Shown: positions 44,189 through 53,697, counted from the stretch's first letter. The stretch is DNA of 64,000 nucleotides from Muribaculaceae bacterium (GCA_022510425.1 JAFLTO010000008.1:1-64000); one strand, 5' to 3'. A program made the numbers and translations. Notes: generated by a model not told the origin, from the sequence alone.

Positions 44189-47100
44189 CTACATTTTATT
44201 TAATCCCGTTTTTAAATTATTGAGAGCATCATTCAACATGATTACTTCTGCAGAAGCTTCATTATCCTTGCTTTCAAAATCATCTCCGTTGGCTGAAGGT
44301 GTTAATGTTTTTCCCGAATTATCCGAAATTAATATTTTGCCCTTTCCTTCAGCTCGGTTATTCCAAACATTTATACCATCTATGAATTTTTTTATCTGTT
44401 CGTTCATTTTATTTTCCCAGAAGTCTCCTATCGAAAATTTCTCTTCTCTAAGTTTTATTGAGAAATTGGAAACAGCTGTTGTCCATAACCCATAATCTTC
44501 AATATCTGCATTATTATCAAATTCGATAGTATATTGGGGGAATAACTTTCCACTACTGTTCATCAAAGATTTCCAAAGACTTCTTTTCATTTTTGACGTA
44601 TATTTTCCAATTGGGATGGCATGCAAATGTCCTCTGAGCCAATTTAAGGCCTTATTAGAGTCATCTATATCAGATATTAAATTTACATAATCCTCATTCT
44701 TCTTTAATTCTTCCTCAAAATCGTTTTGAAGTTTATTTGATAGTTTTTTACCATTAATCTTAGCAAATTCATCTCTTACCTTAATATACTGGGAAGGTTT
44801 TGTTGACATATGGCGATATCCCGTTGAACTTAAATTAATGGCATTCCATATTTCCTCAAACCGATCATTAAGTTCATTAAGATACTGTTGAAAATTTTCA
44901 TTTTCAATTTCTTGTGCAATCCTTTGTTCTTCTTCTCTTTCTCTTCGCGTCTCTTCATCCTCAGGAGCTGCGTTCCGATTTTCCAAATGAATTGGCAAAA
45001 AACCCTGCACAATCACATCATTAATATCATTTTGCGTAAATGGCCGTTTTGTGGTTTCATAAAGCTTAGTTATTAGCTGATCAATAGTAGTAATATTTTT
45101 TAACACAGGATTTGGTCCCATATATTGATTCTTAAAACCGGCTATCAAGTTTAGTGTTTCTGAGTTTTTTGCAATCCAAATATTATATATACCTTCAACC
45201 AATCTATTAATCTCAACAATATAATTAGCTAATGTGCGGTGAATGTCATTCACCTTATTTTTCTTTATGTCATCGTCAATAACATTATACTTATAAAAAT
45301 CCGTGTATGCATTTCTTGGAATTTCAGCTTTACCCTCTCCCGCTTCAAGTTTTAGGAATCCATGAGACTTAATTGACAGGGTGCCATTCACCGGACGTAT
45401 GACAACTTCAAAAAGTGTCCTGACAAGATCAAGGTCTATCGGCATCAAGCTGGAAATCAAATAATCAGCAGCTTTATTTTTTAGGGCTTTTGATAAATTG
45501 GAACGGGTTTTTCCTTCTTCCACAAGACCTGAGAATAGATAGTTACCTTGTTCTATATTTGCACCTGATGTTATATTGACTTTATTTGAGGCACTTATAT
45601 CAACATTTTTCCCTGCTATCTTGATATTGCCATTGGGTGCATTAATTGTTATACCTGTAAATGCACTTAAGCTTATATCCCCTAAAGGAGAGGATATTTT
45701 TATCGCTCTTTCATCACTTGACGCCGAAATGCTATAAAATCCAAATGCATCTCCAATATCTATACCTCCGGTCATTTTGTCAATATTAGAATCTGTCACA
45801 TCCGGAATATATGAACTAAGCCAAAATGATGCCGTGCTAAGCAAAGGGGAGAAGGAACTCATTAATCTTGTTAAACCCGTGGATTCGCTTAGTTCTCCGA
45901 CTCCGTCGCTTGGGTCTTTAAAACGTATCATATGACCGAATTTTGATACTAAAACCCTTCTTCCTTTCCCTGCAGGGGCTGTATGATTTTTTGAATATAA
46001 AGCTCCTACTACATAAGGACGTTCCACATTATCATTTTCAAAATTAACCAACACCTCATCACCCGGTTCCGGTTCAAAATAAATTCCCGAACCACCCGAA
46101 GCAGAAGGACTTGCCATCCTTACCCAAGGAGATATTCCCTGCTTTAGTATATTTTGATATTTATCCCATACTTCTTCCTCTTTCTTAGGTATGGTGATAT
46201 AAGAATCATAAGGAATTTTGTCATCACTATTCTGCCATGGATATTTTATCTTTACTCTTCCTTGCCTTTTAGGGTCTGCTGTATCAACTACAAAAGCAGT
46301 TTGAGGCCCTGATTTCCTGAAAACTTCTTTATCAAGCAAAGGAGGATAAGAAATATAATAATAAACTTTCTCAGTGTTGCTTGTTGTGCCGGAATCAACT
46401 CTGTATAATGGTATGCCTTTAAATCTCTGAGTTGAAGTACTGCCAGTTAATTCTACTTCTACTTCTGTAATTATGTAAATTTCGGAATTAAAGGAGGGTA
46501 TTTTCACGATCTGACCTAACTTAAGGTTTTTCAGGGAAGCACCCATGTTGACCTTTATTACTTTGCTTGATTGAAGCTCTTCATATTTTTTAATTTCAGA
46601 ATAATATTCTAAAGTGGTCCACCTTTCCGATTTATTTTCTGACGAAGGAACCACTACATCCGGTTCAGATTTAAAGGAGGTTCCATTTATATTGCTTATA
46701 TTTGATGGTGAGTTTGTTTGTATAAATCTTTCTTTGCCACGATCACTCATTGTGCTATTATACATTAAGTTTAAAGCTCCTAACTCAAGATATTCAATCG
46801 CAGCATTGGTAATTAATTCAAACAACGAAGTGGAATTTAACACTGTGGAGATCGCATGCGTAATATGTTTTCCTTCACTTCCCCTATTTAATTCAACAAA
46901 CTTTGTACCCCCAAATCCATCTCTATATAGAGGCATGAAGAATTCGTCATGAGCTATCTCAGAATTATAATAATATCCATTTTTATTGAAATTGGTGTCA
47001 CCGGGATATGTTATCGACTTTCTTTCTCCCGTGTTTTTATAAATTTGGTTCACATTATAACCTCCTGAAATCTCAGCATGATTATTGGTAGAAGCTGATT

Positions 47101-48094
47101 GTGATATCGTTACACCTTCTGCCAATGAATTTCGAGAATAATCTTCCACTTTTAATACTCCATGGGTGGAATTCGCCATTTCTATTTCTTCAAATCCTGT
47201 AATTTCAATTGGACTTCCAATATTCTTAATTACATATTTTGATTTTGTTTCACCTGAAAATTCATCTTCAGAATCAAACTTATCCTTATCTAAAGTCAAT
47301 GGAAGTCCAATCTTTAATTTGCCATCTTCAAAATATAGGAACTCCCCGCATCTGTTGGCAGTCCTTACCAAAAAGTCATAAAACGTTTCATTATATTGAA
47401 CCAGATAGGGATGGATAAATTCACTTTGAACCTTGAATTTATATTCTTTATCATTTTCAATTATGGTTTTTTCATAGGTTCCATCCGCGAGATGCTGTAA
47501 TAAGGTTGTCTCAGTTTGGGTATTTCCGGAGGTAGACTTATCTTTGTCTATTTCTATTGTTATGTTATGCCTGGCACTTTCTGAATTTTCTTTGTAATAA
47601 TTTAAAGGGAGAATGAAACGATTACAGCTTTCTATTAATTCTCTTCTCAATTTTCTTCCTGAATATGCTTGGCTATATTTATCAATAGCCATCAATTTAT
47701 CAGCACTGAAAATTTTGAGGGTCAATACTATCATTGTTTTTGAAGAATCTTTTTTCATTTTTGGTATAACCTCAAAAACAAAAAGATTGATCATCTCACC
47801 TGCCCCATCCGCATTAACAGATGCCGGTTTACCAAGAAACATTTTGCTTAATACCTCTGCAGTGGGAAAAACATCGTCCGCCGTGTCTGTTTTAGTAAAC
47901 GATAAGTATGCCGTTATTTCATTGGGTGAATATATCTTTTTCTTTATTTCCAATCCACTAAGCTCTAATTTAAAAGTATATTCAATGCCGTCTACCTGAA
48001 ACGACTTAGCCACAGCAGTAGTTTTGACTTCAAGATTTTCTGTTGCTTTGTTAGCGTCTGTATTATTTATATATAGAATTTTTAAACTTGCCAT
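44189..48094 (-). CDS. vgrG: VgrG-like spike protein with long C-terminal extension
   Basis: A 1301-residue protein. Residues about 1-590 form the gp27-like hub (TSSTQRFKGIPLYR near the end), then the gp5 OB-fold from about 595 (PQTAFVVDTADPKRQGRVKI) with the usual WVRMASPSASGGSGIYFEPE and GDEVLVNFEN. A beta-helix like DUF2345 follows (VDISASNKVNITSGANI, near 820-860). The last 440 residues are helical (EGIYNIWIAKN, PAPEDEETRREREEEQR-type text) and are no VgrG part; they are probably an effector or docking domain. Typical VgrG has 600-800 residues, so this is nearly double. It lies between the divergent Hcp-like gene and the spike-like gene. Confidence 0.9.
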   Translation of the reverse strand: MASLKILYINNTDANKATENLEVKTTAVAKSFQVDGIEYTFKLELSGLEIKKKIYSPNEITAYLSFTKTDTADDVFPTAEVLSKMFLGKPASVNADGAGEMINLFVFEVIPKMKKDSSKTMIVLTLKIFSADKLMAIDKYSQAYSGRKLRRELIESCNRFILPLNYYKENSESARHNITIEIDKDKSTSGNTQTETTLLQHLADGTYEKTIIENDKEYKFKVQSEFIHPYLVQYNETFYDFLVRTANRCGEFLYFEDGKLKIGLPLTLDKDKFDSEDEFSGETKSKYVIKNIGSPIEITGFEEIEMANSTHGVLKVEDYSRNSLAEGVTISQSASTNNHAEISGGYNVNQIYKNTGERKSITYPGDTNFNKNGYYYNSEIAHDEFFMPLYRDGFGGTKFVELNRGSEGKHITHAISTVLNSTSLFELITNAAIEYLELGALNLMYNSTMSDRGKERFIQTNSPSNISNINGTSFKSEPDVVVPSSENKSERWTTLEYYSEIKKYEELQSSKVIKVNMGASLKNLKLGQIVKIPSFNSEIYIITEVEVELTGSTSTQRFKGIPLYRVDSGTTSNTEKVYYYISYPPLLDKEVFRKSGPQTAFVVDTADPKRQGRVKIKYPWQNSDDKIPYDSYITIPKKEEEVWDKYQNILKQGISPWVRMASPSASGGSGIYFEPEPGDEVLVNFENDNVERPYVVGALYSKNHTAPAGKGRRVLVSKFGHMIRFKDPSDGVGELSESTGLTRLMSSFSPLLSTASFWLSSYIPDVTDSNIDKMTGGIDIGDAFGFYSISASSDERAIKISSPLGDISLSAFTGITINAPNGNIKIAGKNVDISASNKVNITSGANIEQGNYLFSGLVEEGKTRSNLSKALKNKAADYLISSLMPIDLDLVRTLFEVVIRPVNGTLSIKSHGFLKLEAGEGKAEIPRNAYTDFYKYNVIDDDIKKNKVNDIHRTLANYIVEINRLVEGIYNIWIAKNSETLNLIAGFKNQYMGPNPVLKNITTIDQLITKLYETTKRPFTQNDINDVIVQGFLPIHLENRNAAPEDEETRREREEEQRIAQEIENENFQQYLNELNDRFEEIWNAINLSSTGYRHMSTKPSQYIKVRDEFAKINGKKLSNKLQNDFEEELKKNEDYVNLISDIDDSNKALNWLRGHLHAIPIGKYTSKMKRSLWKSLMNSSGKLFPQYTIEFDNNADIEDYGLWTTAVSNFSIKLREEKFSIGDFWENKMNEQIKKFIDGINVWNNRAEGKGKILISDNSGKTLTPSANGDDFESKDNEASAEVIMLNDALNNLKTGLNKM

Positions 48095-48105
48095 AAAGAG
48101 ATGGA

Positions 48106-48588
48106 TTAATCGTTTGACATTATTAAAACGGAAGCCGACGTTTCTTCACCGTATGTTATACGGCTTAAGAGCATCTTGATTTGCAGTTGTTTCATTGAAT
48201 CATTTTTATTATCAGACGCAAACATTTCTTCTGTTTCAACAACATAACCGCGTGCCACAAAAGAGTCTTCATATTCTTTTATTTCTCCATATTGGTCAAA
48301 AGTCACATTAAAAAGTAATGATATCTCTTCAGGAGAAGTCTTACGCATAGCATTCAGATAAAACTTTGCAATCGATTCATCATAATTTTTCAATCTCAGT
48401 GTCAAAAGAGTGGTGTGACAGTTACCATAAGGAATTCCTACAGCATCCCGACTTCTCATGCTTTCATATTCATAAGATTGCACGGTAGCTCCCTGATAAC
48501 GTCTCAGAGGTTCTTTATTTTCATATACATTTGTATTGAAAACAACTGATTTCAAATGATCTGAACTCAATACTGCCATTGATTTCAT
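48106..48588 (-). CDS. Divergent Hcp-like tube protein A
   Basis: A 160-residue beta-rich protein. The pattern of strands (VVFNTNVYENKEPLRRYQGATV, TLLTLRLKNYDESIAKFYLNAM) resembles the Hcp (TssD) fold, but the sequence is distant from the two main Hcp genes. It overlaps the next Hcp-like gene by four bases and precedes vgrG. A place between tube and spike points to a dedicated adaptor ring, comparable with the first tube ring or tail-tip disc of phage tails. No enzymatic motif. Confidence 0.7.
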   Translation of the reverse strand: MKSMAVLSSDHLKSVVFNTNVYENKEPLRRYQGATVQSYEYESMRSRDAVGIPYGNCHTTLLTLRLKNYDESIAKFYLNAMRKTSPEEISLLFNVTFDQYGEIKEYEDSFVARGYVVETEEMFASDNKNDSMKQLQIKMLLSRITYGEETSASVLIMSND

Positions 48589-48998
48589 GAATTAAGTTTA
48601 AATTCAATCTCCTGAATCTCGATTTCTTCCGCTGTGAATTTCAGTGTGAGAGCCCTTCGCATTGAATCAATAGAATAATGTTCACCCAAAGAGAAACAAT
48701 GAGCATTACTAAAAAAGATTTGTTTCCAATCAGTCACAGCTCCATTTGCAGGATCCGCTTCTCCCATTATAATCCTTCCATTTTCTACCATGTCATTTAT
48801 ATACCATTGTTGGAGATTTGTGTCGGTTTTTCCGGGAGAATAAACCGTTAGTTCGATACTTTCACATCGTGGATCAGATACAGGTCGAAATTCATCATAA
48901 TCTTTTTTAAAGCGTATGATAACATCTTTCACCATATAATCTCTATTATATACTTTGAGATCATTATCTCCGAACTGTAGATGAGCTATTAATGGCAT
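48585..48998 (-). CDS. Divergent Hcp-like tube protein B
   Basis: A 137-residue protein with the same kind of beta-sandwich as Hcp/TssD: strand-rich start (PLIAHLQFGDNDLKVYNRDY), then IELTVYSPGKTDTNLQQWYINDM, then SMRRALTLKFTAEEIEIQEIEF. The last part is close to the Bacteroidota TssD pattern. It is coupled by a four-base overlap to Hcp-like A. Two divergent copies beside the spike, next to two close copies beside the sheath, suggest distinct positions along one tube. Confidence 0.75.
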   Translation of the reverse strand: MPLIAHLQFGDNDLKVYNRDYMVKDVIIRFKKDYDEFRPVSDPRCESIELTVYSPGKTDTNLQQWYINDMVENGRIIMGEADPANGAVTDWKQIFFSNAHCFSLGEHYSIDSMRRALTLKFTAEEIEIQEIEFKLNS

Positions 48999-49045
48999 AT
49001 TTTTTTCTTTTTATTACCTATTATTAGGATTAAAATATTTGAAAT

Positions 49046-50419
49046 CTATTTTTTCTTTAATTTCACATGAAGGTCAGTTATAGTATTATTTTTAGGTTGA
49101 ACATTGACTTCCTTTTCTTCATAGCCCTCTTTTAATAATGTTAAAGTATGGGTTTGTCCTGCTGCAATTCCTTTTATTAATGAAGGGGTTACCCCCATCT
49201 TTTCCCCATTAATTATTATTTCTGCATCATCTACATTACTTGTCACATTCAACATTCCTTGAGAAAATGCCGGGGTGATTATTTTAAATTCCAAAGGTGA
49301 AGAATCTTTTACATTAATAAATTGGGGTGGAGATTCAACTCCATCTTTTTCTGTAGAAATCATATGAAAGCCTTTCGCCATTTCGCCTTTCCATTCCCCT
49401 TGGGCAACAAATTCCCGGTCAATAAAAATTTTTGAAAGTGAATCCTCTGCAATTAAATGAACTTCTGAAAAAATTATTGTATCATGTTTATTTTCCAACT
49501 CTTTAATCAAATCTAAAGGATTCTTTTTCGCGGTTGTTATTTCTCGATAGACATTAGGATATGGATTTTTTTCAATCTTTTCTGAAAAAATCATAGTCCC
49601 GCCATATGAATTATAATCCGGGAAAACTATATTTTTCTTTTCCGCTCGATCTAAATTTATTATTGTGTCTTTTATCCATTGATTGTTTTTTAGTAAAGAC
49701 ACCCTATGGTCCCCTTCCCTTAACCTTCCAACTGTAACTGAATTTGTACCTTGCAATTCATTGTCAACGTAGATATCAATCCAAGGATCCGTGGCGTCAA
49801 TTGATAAATAAGAGTAAAGGGGTTGAAGGTATAAATTTTTAATTAATTTGGTCGAATCTGTCAGGATAATGGAATCGCTTACCGACTCATAAAAAGGCGA
49901 TTCAATTGAGAAAGAATGATTTCCTACGGGAAGATATAAAGATAATTTGCCATCATTAATCTTATGAACAAGAGAATCAATGGTCATAATGGAATTTTCG
50001 GGAGATATATGGAAAACAACCCATTGATTTTTATTTTTAAATTCCTTTGTAAAATCTATTGTATTTAAATCCGCCGAATAATAGTTATGCTTTTTCAAAT
50101 ATTTTTCAGGAACTCTCCATGCATATTCACCCGATTCCGGATGTGATATCAAAATATATTTTGTTTTATCCGGTACTCTCAAAACAGTTCCTTCATCACT
50201 TTCTTCAGTTCCTAAAGGCTCACCTTTTACTGTAGAAAATTTAAAATCTTTGTCTTCTGTTTTGAAAACTAACGTTGCATTTTTTTTATCAAGAGGCAAC
50301 GATGAATTGATTTGCCAGAAATAATGTTTATGATGCTTAAAATTTTCAACAATGATATTTTGTGCAAGACCTACTTGCACTGTTATAAACGCAAATAAAA
50401 TTGTCAAAATCTTCTTCAT
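49046..50419 (-). CDS. Exported protein with PEGA-type domains
   Basis: A 457-residue protein with a Sec signal peptide (MKKILTILFAFITVQVGLAQ). It carries several PEGA-type beta-sandwich motifs, clearest at the C-terminus (VTSNVDDAEIIINGEKMGVTPSLIKGIAAG) and in the middle (IDATDPWIDIYVDNELQGTN, DREFVAQGEWKGE). PEGA domains occur in surface and periplasmic proteins that bind other polymers. Its position inside the injection operon, between PAAR-like and Hcp-like genes, suggests an envelope part of the system, perhaps an anchor near peptidoglycan or the outer membrane. Confidence 0.85.
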   Translation of the reverse strand: MKKILTILFAFITVQVGLAQNIIVENFKHHKHYFWQINSSLPLDKKNATLVFKTEDKDFKFSTVKGEPLGTEESDEGTVLRVPDKTKYILISHPESGEYAWRVPEKYLKKHNYYSADLNTIDFTKEFKNKNQWVVFHISPENSIMTIDSLVHKINDGKLSLYLPVGNHSFSIESPFYESVSDSIILTDSTKLIKNLYLQPLYSYLSIDATDPWIDIYVDNELQGTNSVTVGRLREGDHRVSLLKNNQWIKDTIINLDRAEKKNIVFPDYNSYGGTMIFSEKIEKNPYPNVYREITTAKKNPLDLIKELENKHDTIIFSEVHLIAEDSLSKIFIDREFVAQGEWKGEMAKGFHMISTEKDGVESPPQFINVKDSSPLEFKIITPAFSQGMLNVTSNVDDAEIIINGEKMGVTPSLIKGIAAGQTHTLTLLKEGYEEKEVNVQPKNNTITDLHVKLKKK

Positions 50420-50428
50420 CTATAAACC

Positions 50429-50818
50429 TTATTTTCCTGTCGCATTAGCTGTATTTCCTGGATTATTTATAGAAATCTGTCCTCCCCAATTGCACATACA
50501 TTTGCAATTATTAAGCAATGCCGGGAAATTGGATATTTTTTCTTGTCCTCCGGGGGTCCACGGAGCTGCTATTACAGGTATACAGGGCATTGGAGTGAGA
50601 ACTCCCATTGCAGCGGCTGTAGCTGATGCTACTGTGGGATTTGCCATGCTTTGGCACATGCCGAATGGCAATATATTCACCATGGGCTTATTGTCCATTA
50701 CATTTGCCATCAACATATTAGAGATTTTAGGCCGCATGGGATCCACAACCATCAAAGATGATGGAGCCATCCCGAAGGAACATTGCATCATTGCACCCAT
50801 ACATACAAATTTTCCCAT
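50429..50818 (-). CDS. PAAR-like tip protein (DUF4280-like)
   Basis: A 129-residue protein rich in Met, Pro and Cys. It resembles DUF4280-type PAAR-like proteins: start KFVCMGAMMQCSFGMAPSSL, then SNMLMANVMDNKPMVNILPFGMCQSM, TPMPCIPVIAAPW, and CKCMCNWGG at the end. The spaced cysteines are fit for metal binding. PAAR-like proteins cap the VgrG spike as a sharpened cone and often carry effectors; this copy is just the tip, with no extension. It lies between the second hcp gene and the PEGA gene, separated from hcp by a hairpin. Confidence 0.85.
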   Translation of the reverse strand: MGKFVCMGAMMQCSFGMAPSSLMVVDPMRPKISNMLMANVMDNKPMVNILPFGMCQSMANPTVASATAAAMGVLTPMPCIPVIAAPWTPGGQEKISNFPALLNNCKCMCNWGGQISINNPGNTANATGK

Positions 50819-50873
50819 TCTTTAGCCTTTTATCAAGAGACATTCAGCTCAGCTTACCTCTAAAAATAGATGG

Positions 50874-50899
50874 ATGTGCCAGTGAAATTACTGGCACAT
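50874..50899 (-). terminator. Hairpin after the second hcp gene
   Basis: A perfect ten-base stem, ATGTGCCAGT / ACTGGCACAT, with a six-base loop lies between hcp and the PAAR-like gene. A T-rich stretch follows on the leftward strand (CCATCTATTTTTA) but it is not immediate, so it is either a leaky terminator or a structure that protects the hcp end of the transcript. Confidence 0.65.
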
Positions 50900-50917
50900 T
50901 CCTATTATTTATTATTT

Positions 50918-51316
50918 TTATTTCCAAGGATTTTCGAATGCAACAGGACCATTCTCAAGTTTCTGGCATACTATCTCCAATTCTTCATAATGTTCTTGTC
51001 CGTCTTCCCATTTCTCCTTATAATCGACACAATAGCAACCTGTGCCTTTGAGTTCTTTCATAGTGGAACCATCCACAGTGTTATAGAAGGTAATGGTCAT
51101 ATCACGAGGATCATTAGGAGCAAGCATCCATTGGAGCAACTGGTTATTGCCATCGTTCATAGCCTTAACTTTGATTTTCACACGTCCCCCACGCGGAATA
51201 CCTGAAATCTGTCCTTCCCTATCTGTCGTTTGATCAAATTTATAATCAATCATGAGAACTTCTCTGGTTTCGAAATCTTGCACGGTCAATTGAACCGGTG
51301 TTGTATTGTCTGCCAT
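50918..51316 (-). CDS. hcp: Hcp/TssD tube protein 2
   Basis: A 132-residue tube protein of the Bacteroidota TssD type. Shared features with the paralogue upstream: LMIDYKFDQTTDREGQISGI, PRGGRVKIKVKAMNDGNNQL, and WMLAPNDPRDMTITFYN, and the ending near EELEIVCQKLENGPVAFEN. Hcp stacks as hexameric rings inside the TssB-TssC sheath. The copy differs widely from hcp1 in side chains, so the two may make a mixed tube or serve different cargo. It is bracketed by hairpins that can raise its transcript level. Confidence 0.93.
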   Translation of the reverse strand: MADNTTPVQLTVQDFETREVLMIDYKFDQTTDREGQISGIPRGGRVKIKVKAMNDGNNQLLQWMLAPNDPRDMTITFYNTVDGSTMKELKGTGCYCVDYKEKWEDGQEHYEELEIVCQKLENGPVAFENPWK

Positions 51317-51348
51317 ATCTTTTTTCTTTTGTGTTTAATGAATATGAA

Positions 51349-51741
51349 TTATGCCCAGTCGTTTTCGTATACTACATTGCCAAATTTAATCTCCTTGCAA
51401 GTAATCACGATTTCCTCAAAGTGACCCATTTTGTCTTCCCAGTTCTCTTCAAATTCTACGCAATAACCATTGGTGATTTCGATTCTTTTCATCTCCTTGC
51501 CGGTTTTGGTTTCATTGAATGTAATAACTACATTTTTCGGGAGATTACGTTCCACCATCCAGGCCAGAAGATCAGGGGTGCCGTCATTGAGAGCTTTTAC
51601 TCTTACTCTGATTTTTCCACCACGTGGAATTCCTGACATTTGTCCTTCTACGTCGGTTTCTTGAGTGAAGCCGTATTCCACCATAAGAACTTCACGCTCT
51701 TTATATCCGTCAATTTCTATTTTTACCGGTGTCTTTGCCAT
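51349..51741 (-). CDS. hcp: Hcp/TssD tube protein 1
   Basis: A 130-residue protein of the Bacteroidota TssD type, the first hcp gene in transcription order. The family blocks are LMVEYGFTQETDVEGQMSGI, PRGGKIRVRVKALNDGTPDL, and NVVITFNETKTGKEM, ending EEIVITCKEIKFGNVVYEND. It forms the inner tube that the contracting sheath expels. It lies 90 bases after tssC, following a large hairpin, and 32 bases before hcp2. Confidence 0.94.
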   Translation of the reverse strand: MAKTPVKIEIDGYKEREVLMVEYGFTQETDVEGQMSGIPRGGKIRVRVKALNDGTPDLLAWMVERNLPKNVVITFNETKTGKEMKRIEITNGYCVEFEENWEDKMGHFEEIVITCKEIKFGNVVYENDWA

Positions 51742-51786
51742 ATATCTAAATTTTAATTGTTTTCTTTTTAATTTTTGGGAAAAATG

Positions 51787-51820
51787 TTGTTGAGTCTTTA
51801 ATTCATAAAAGACTCAACAA
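51787..51820 (-). terminator. Hairpin between tssC and hcp1
   Basis: A perfect 13-base stem, TTGTTGAGTCTTT / AAAGACTCAACAA, with an eight-base loop. On the leftward strand a run ATTTTT follows a few bases later. Position inside the operon points to partial termination or to an RNA-processing barrier that lets tssC and hcp be present at different amounts. Confidence 0.75.
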
Positions 51821-51831
51821 CTTGATCCTTT

Positions 51832-53193
51832 TTATGCCATCGTAGCTTCCTTATCTTTCTTGTCGGCCGCAACTTTAATGATAAAGTTTTTCGCAGAATA
51901 GAATGGAGTCAAGCTGATGTCACATGTGATTCTCTTGGTTTCCGGGTCCTGACGAGGCTCCTTTATTTCATAATTCTGGAAAAGATTTCCATAACCCTTA
52001 TAATCATTGAGGAAAGCCTGAATCTTAGCCTTCAGATTCTTAGGGGAATTATAAGGATCCCAATTTTCAAGAGCCACCTCATGAACGTAGTTCATAAGCA
52101 CTTTCTTAACCCAATCAAACACGCGCACAATAGGATACTCTTTCATGGCATCATTGTCACCATTATAGAGTGTTGTGTTATTGAATGCCATTACTCGTCC
52201 TTCTGAATAAACCATTGGAATAACCTGATTATCCATCAAAGATGCTATTTCTGATTTCAGAAGATCAAGTTTAACACCTTTCACACCATCCATTGTTCCA
52301 TATTTCTTTCCGCCGGCTCCCTGCGCCATGTTTGCACTTTCATCATAAAGTTTTCCAGCAAGTGCTGCAGCCGGGGCTATGAAAAAGGCCTTGGTGTCTT
52401 CTTCGTCTGTTGAAAGTTTTTCTGCCTCACGACCTACGATCCAGTTTGCCGTCATCACTACATTCATTAGCTCAGCATCACTATCTCGGTAGCCTTCAGT
52501 GTTTTCCTGAAGGTCATCGAAGGAATATTCATCAGCATGGTCTGTTACAAGAAGCACTTTGTATTTATAAGCCATCTTTGCCCATTGCAGAAGTGATGGT
52601 TTATCTTGGAATACATGACCGGGCACAACTACAAGACTATATGCATCCTTGAGGCTAAGTCGATCAAAACCATTGCGAAGGATGTCATCCACTTCCTGAC
52701 GGAAGCCGGAATCATCGTCTGCTATGTCGTCTTTATATACGTTGATAATTCTTAGATTTTTAACTTTATCACTATTTGCTGTTTTGAAGAATGAATCGAG
52801 CTGACGATATGCTCTTTCAAGATTCTGGCTTGCATATAAAGCATCCGTGATACCTTGTTTGAGAACATTTGTATATTTTTCTTCATTCTCTTTTGCAGCT
52901 GCAGCATATTCAGTCGGTGCTGATTTTTCCTCTTTTAGTAGGTCGAGCCAACCTTTCAATTCTTGTTTTAGATTCTCACGTTTATCTTTAAAACGCTTAT
53001 CTGAAAGGAAAACAGCTTTGGCTGCTTTCTTTGCCGGGTTCATATTGTCGGCATCAGGCATAAAACCTCTGATGGCATTGAAACCTCCGAAGAATGAAAG
53101 ATGTTTGGATAGATCTTTTTCTTCTCTTTTCTGCGGTTGTTGTTCGGCTGCCGATTCAACGCTCTGTTGTTTTTGTAATTCGGGATCTGCCAT
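51832..53193 (-). CDS. tssC: TssC large sheath protein
   Basis: A 453-residue protein of the TssC (VipB) family. The N-terminal part carries the Bacteroidota-type text SFFGGFNAIRGFMPDADNMN, followed by a helical region. The core shows WAKMAYKYKVLLVTDHADEY and the shared C-terminal domain ITCDISLTPFYSAKNFIIK, typical for sheath ends. With TssB it makes the contractile sheath. It follows tssB by 39 bases. Length is somewhat below the proteobacterial 490-500 residues, as usual in Bacteroidota. Confidence 0.94.
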   Translation of the reverse strand: MADPELQKQQSVESAAEQQPQKREEKDLSKHLSFFGGFNAIRGFMPDADNMNPAKKAAKAVFLSDKRFKDKRENLKQELKGWLDLLKEEKSAPTEYAAAAKENEEKYTNVLKQGITDALYASQNLERAYRQLDSFFKTANSDKVKNLRIINVYKDDIADDDSGFRQEVDDILRNGFDRLSLKDAYSLVVVPGHVFQDKPSLLQWAKMAYKYKVLLVTDHADEYSFDDLQENTEGYRDSDAELMNVVMTANWIVGREAEKLSTDEEDTKAFFIAPAAALAGKLYDESANMAQGAGGKKYGTMDGVKGVKLDLLKSEIASLMDNQVIPMVYSEGRVMAFNNTTLYNGDNDAMKEYPIVRVFDWVKKVLMNYVHEVALENWDPYNSPKNLKAKIQAFLNDYKGYGNLFQNYEIKEPRQDPETKRITCDISLTPFYSAKNFIIKVAADKKDKEATMA

Positions 53194-53232
53194 ATTTTGT
53201 TGTTTTTTAATTTACTGGTTTAATTTATTGAT

Positions 53233-53697
53233 TTAATCAGCACCTTCTAAATCGGCCAACATTGATTCAAATACTTCTTTAAGTTCCTCACGATACTTGG
53301 GATCTTTTAAAATATCACGAAGTTTACGGTTCTGTTCGATGCTTTTTCGTATCTTGGTATTGACATCAATTTTGTCTTTCACACCGGATAGGAAAGGACT
53401 GTTCTCCACCAATCTTCCTTTTCCGCCGTTTGCCTCGAAATCTCTTATTTCAGAAAAATGAAGGGTTTCATCAACTGCTCCGCCCTCTTCATCGGTAAAG
53501 GTTACTTCAACCTGAGGCTTGAAATGGGCAAATGCATCATTGATGTTTTGAATATCTTCTACAAATTCCGGATTTCCGGGATCAATATCAGCTGTAAATT
53601 GATCGATAAACAGGGTCTTGTTGTTGTCAATCGGATTGACTTTCGCACTCGATTCCTCATCCGGGGCCATCGAGATGAAATTTTCTTTCATCGCCAT
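53233..53697 (-). CDS. tssB: TssB small sheath protein
   Basis: A 154-residue protein of the TssB (VipA) family. Features: PEFVEDIQNINDAFAHFKPQ, VDETLHFSEIRDFEANGG, SPFLSGVKDKIDVNTKIRKS and the C-terminal helix RELKEVFESMLADLEGAD-type end. TssB interlocks with TssC in each sheath subunit, and its helix is the site that ClpV recognises in other systems. It lies between clpV and tssC, in the order often seen in T6SS operons. Confidence 0.93.
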   Translation of the reverse strand: MAMKENFISMAPDEESSAKVNPIDNNKTLFIDQFTADIDPGNPEFVEDIQNINDAFAHFKPQVEVTFTDEEGGAVDETLHFSEIRDFEANGGKGRLVENSPFLSGVKDKIDVNTKIRKSIEQNRKLRDILKDPKYREELKEVFESMLADLEGAD

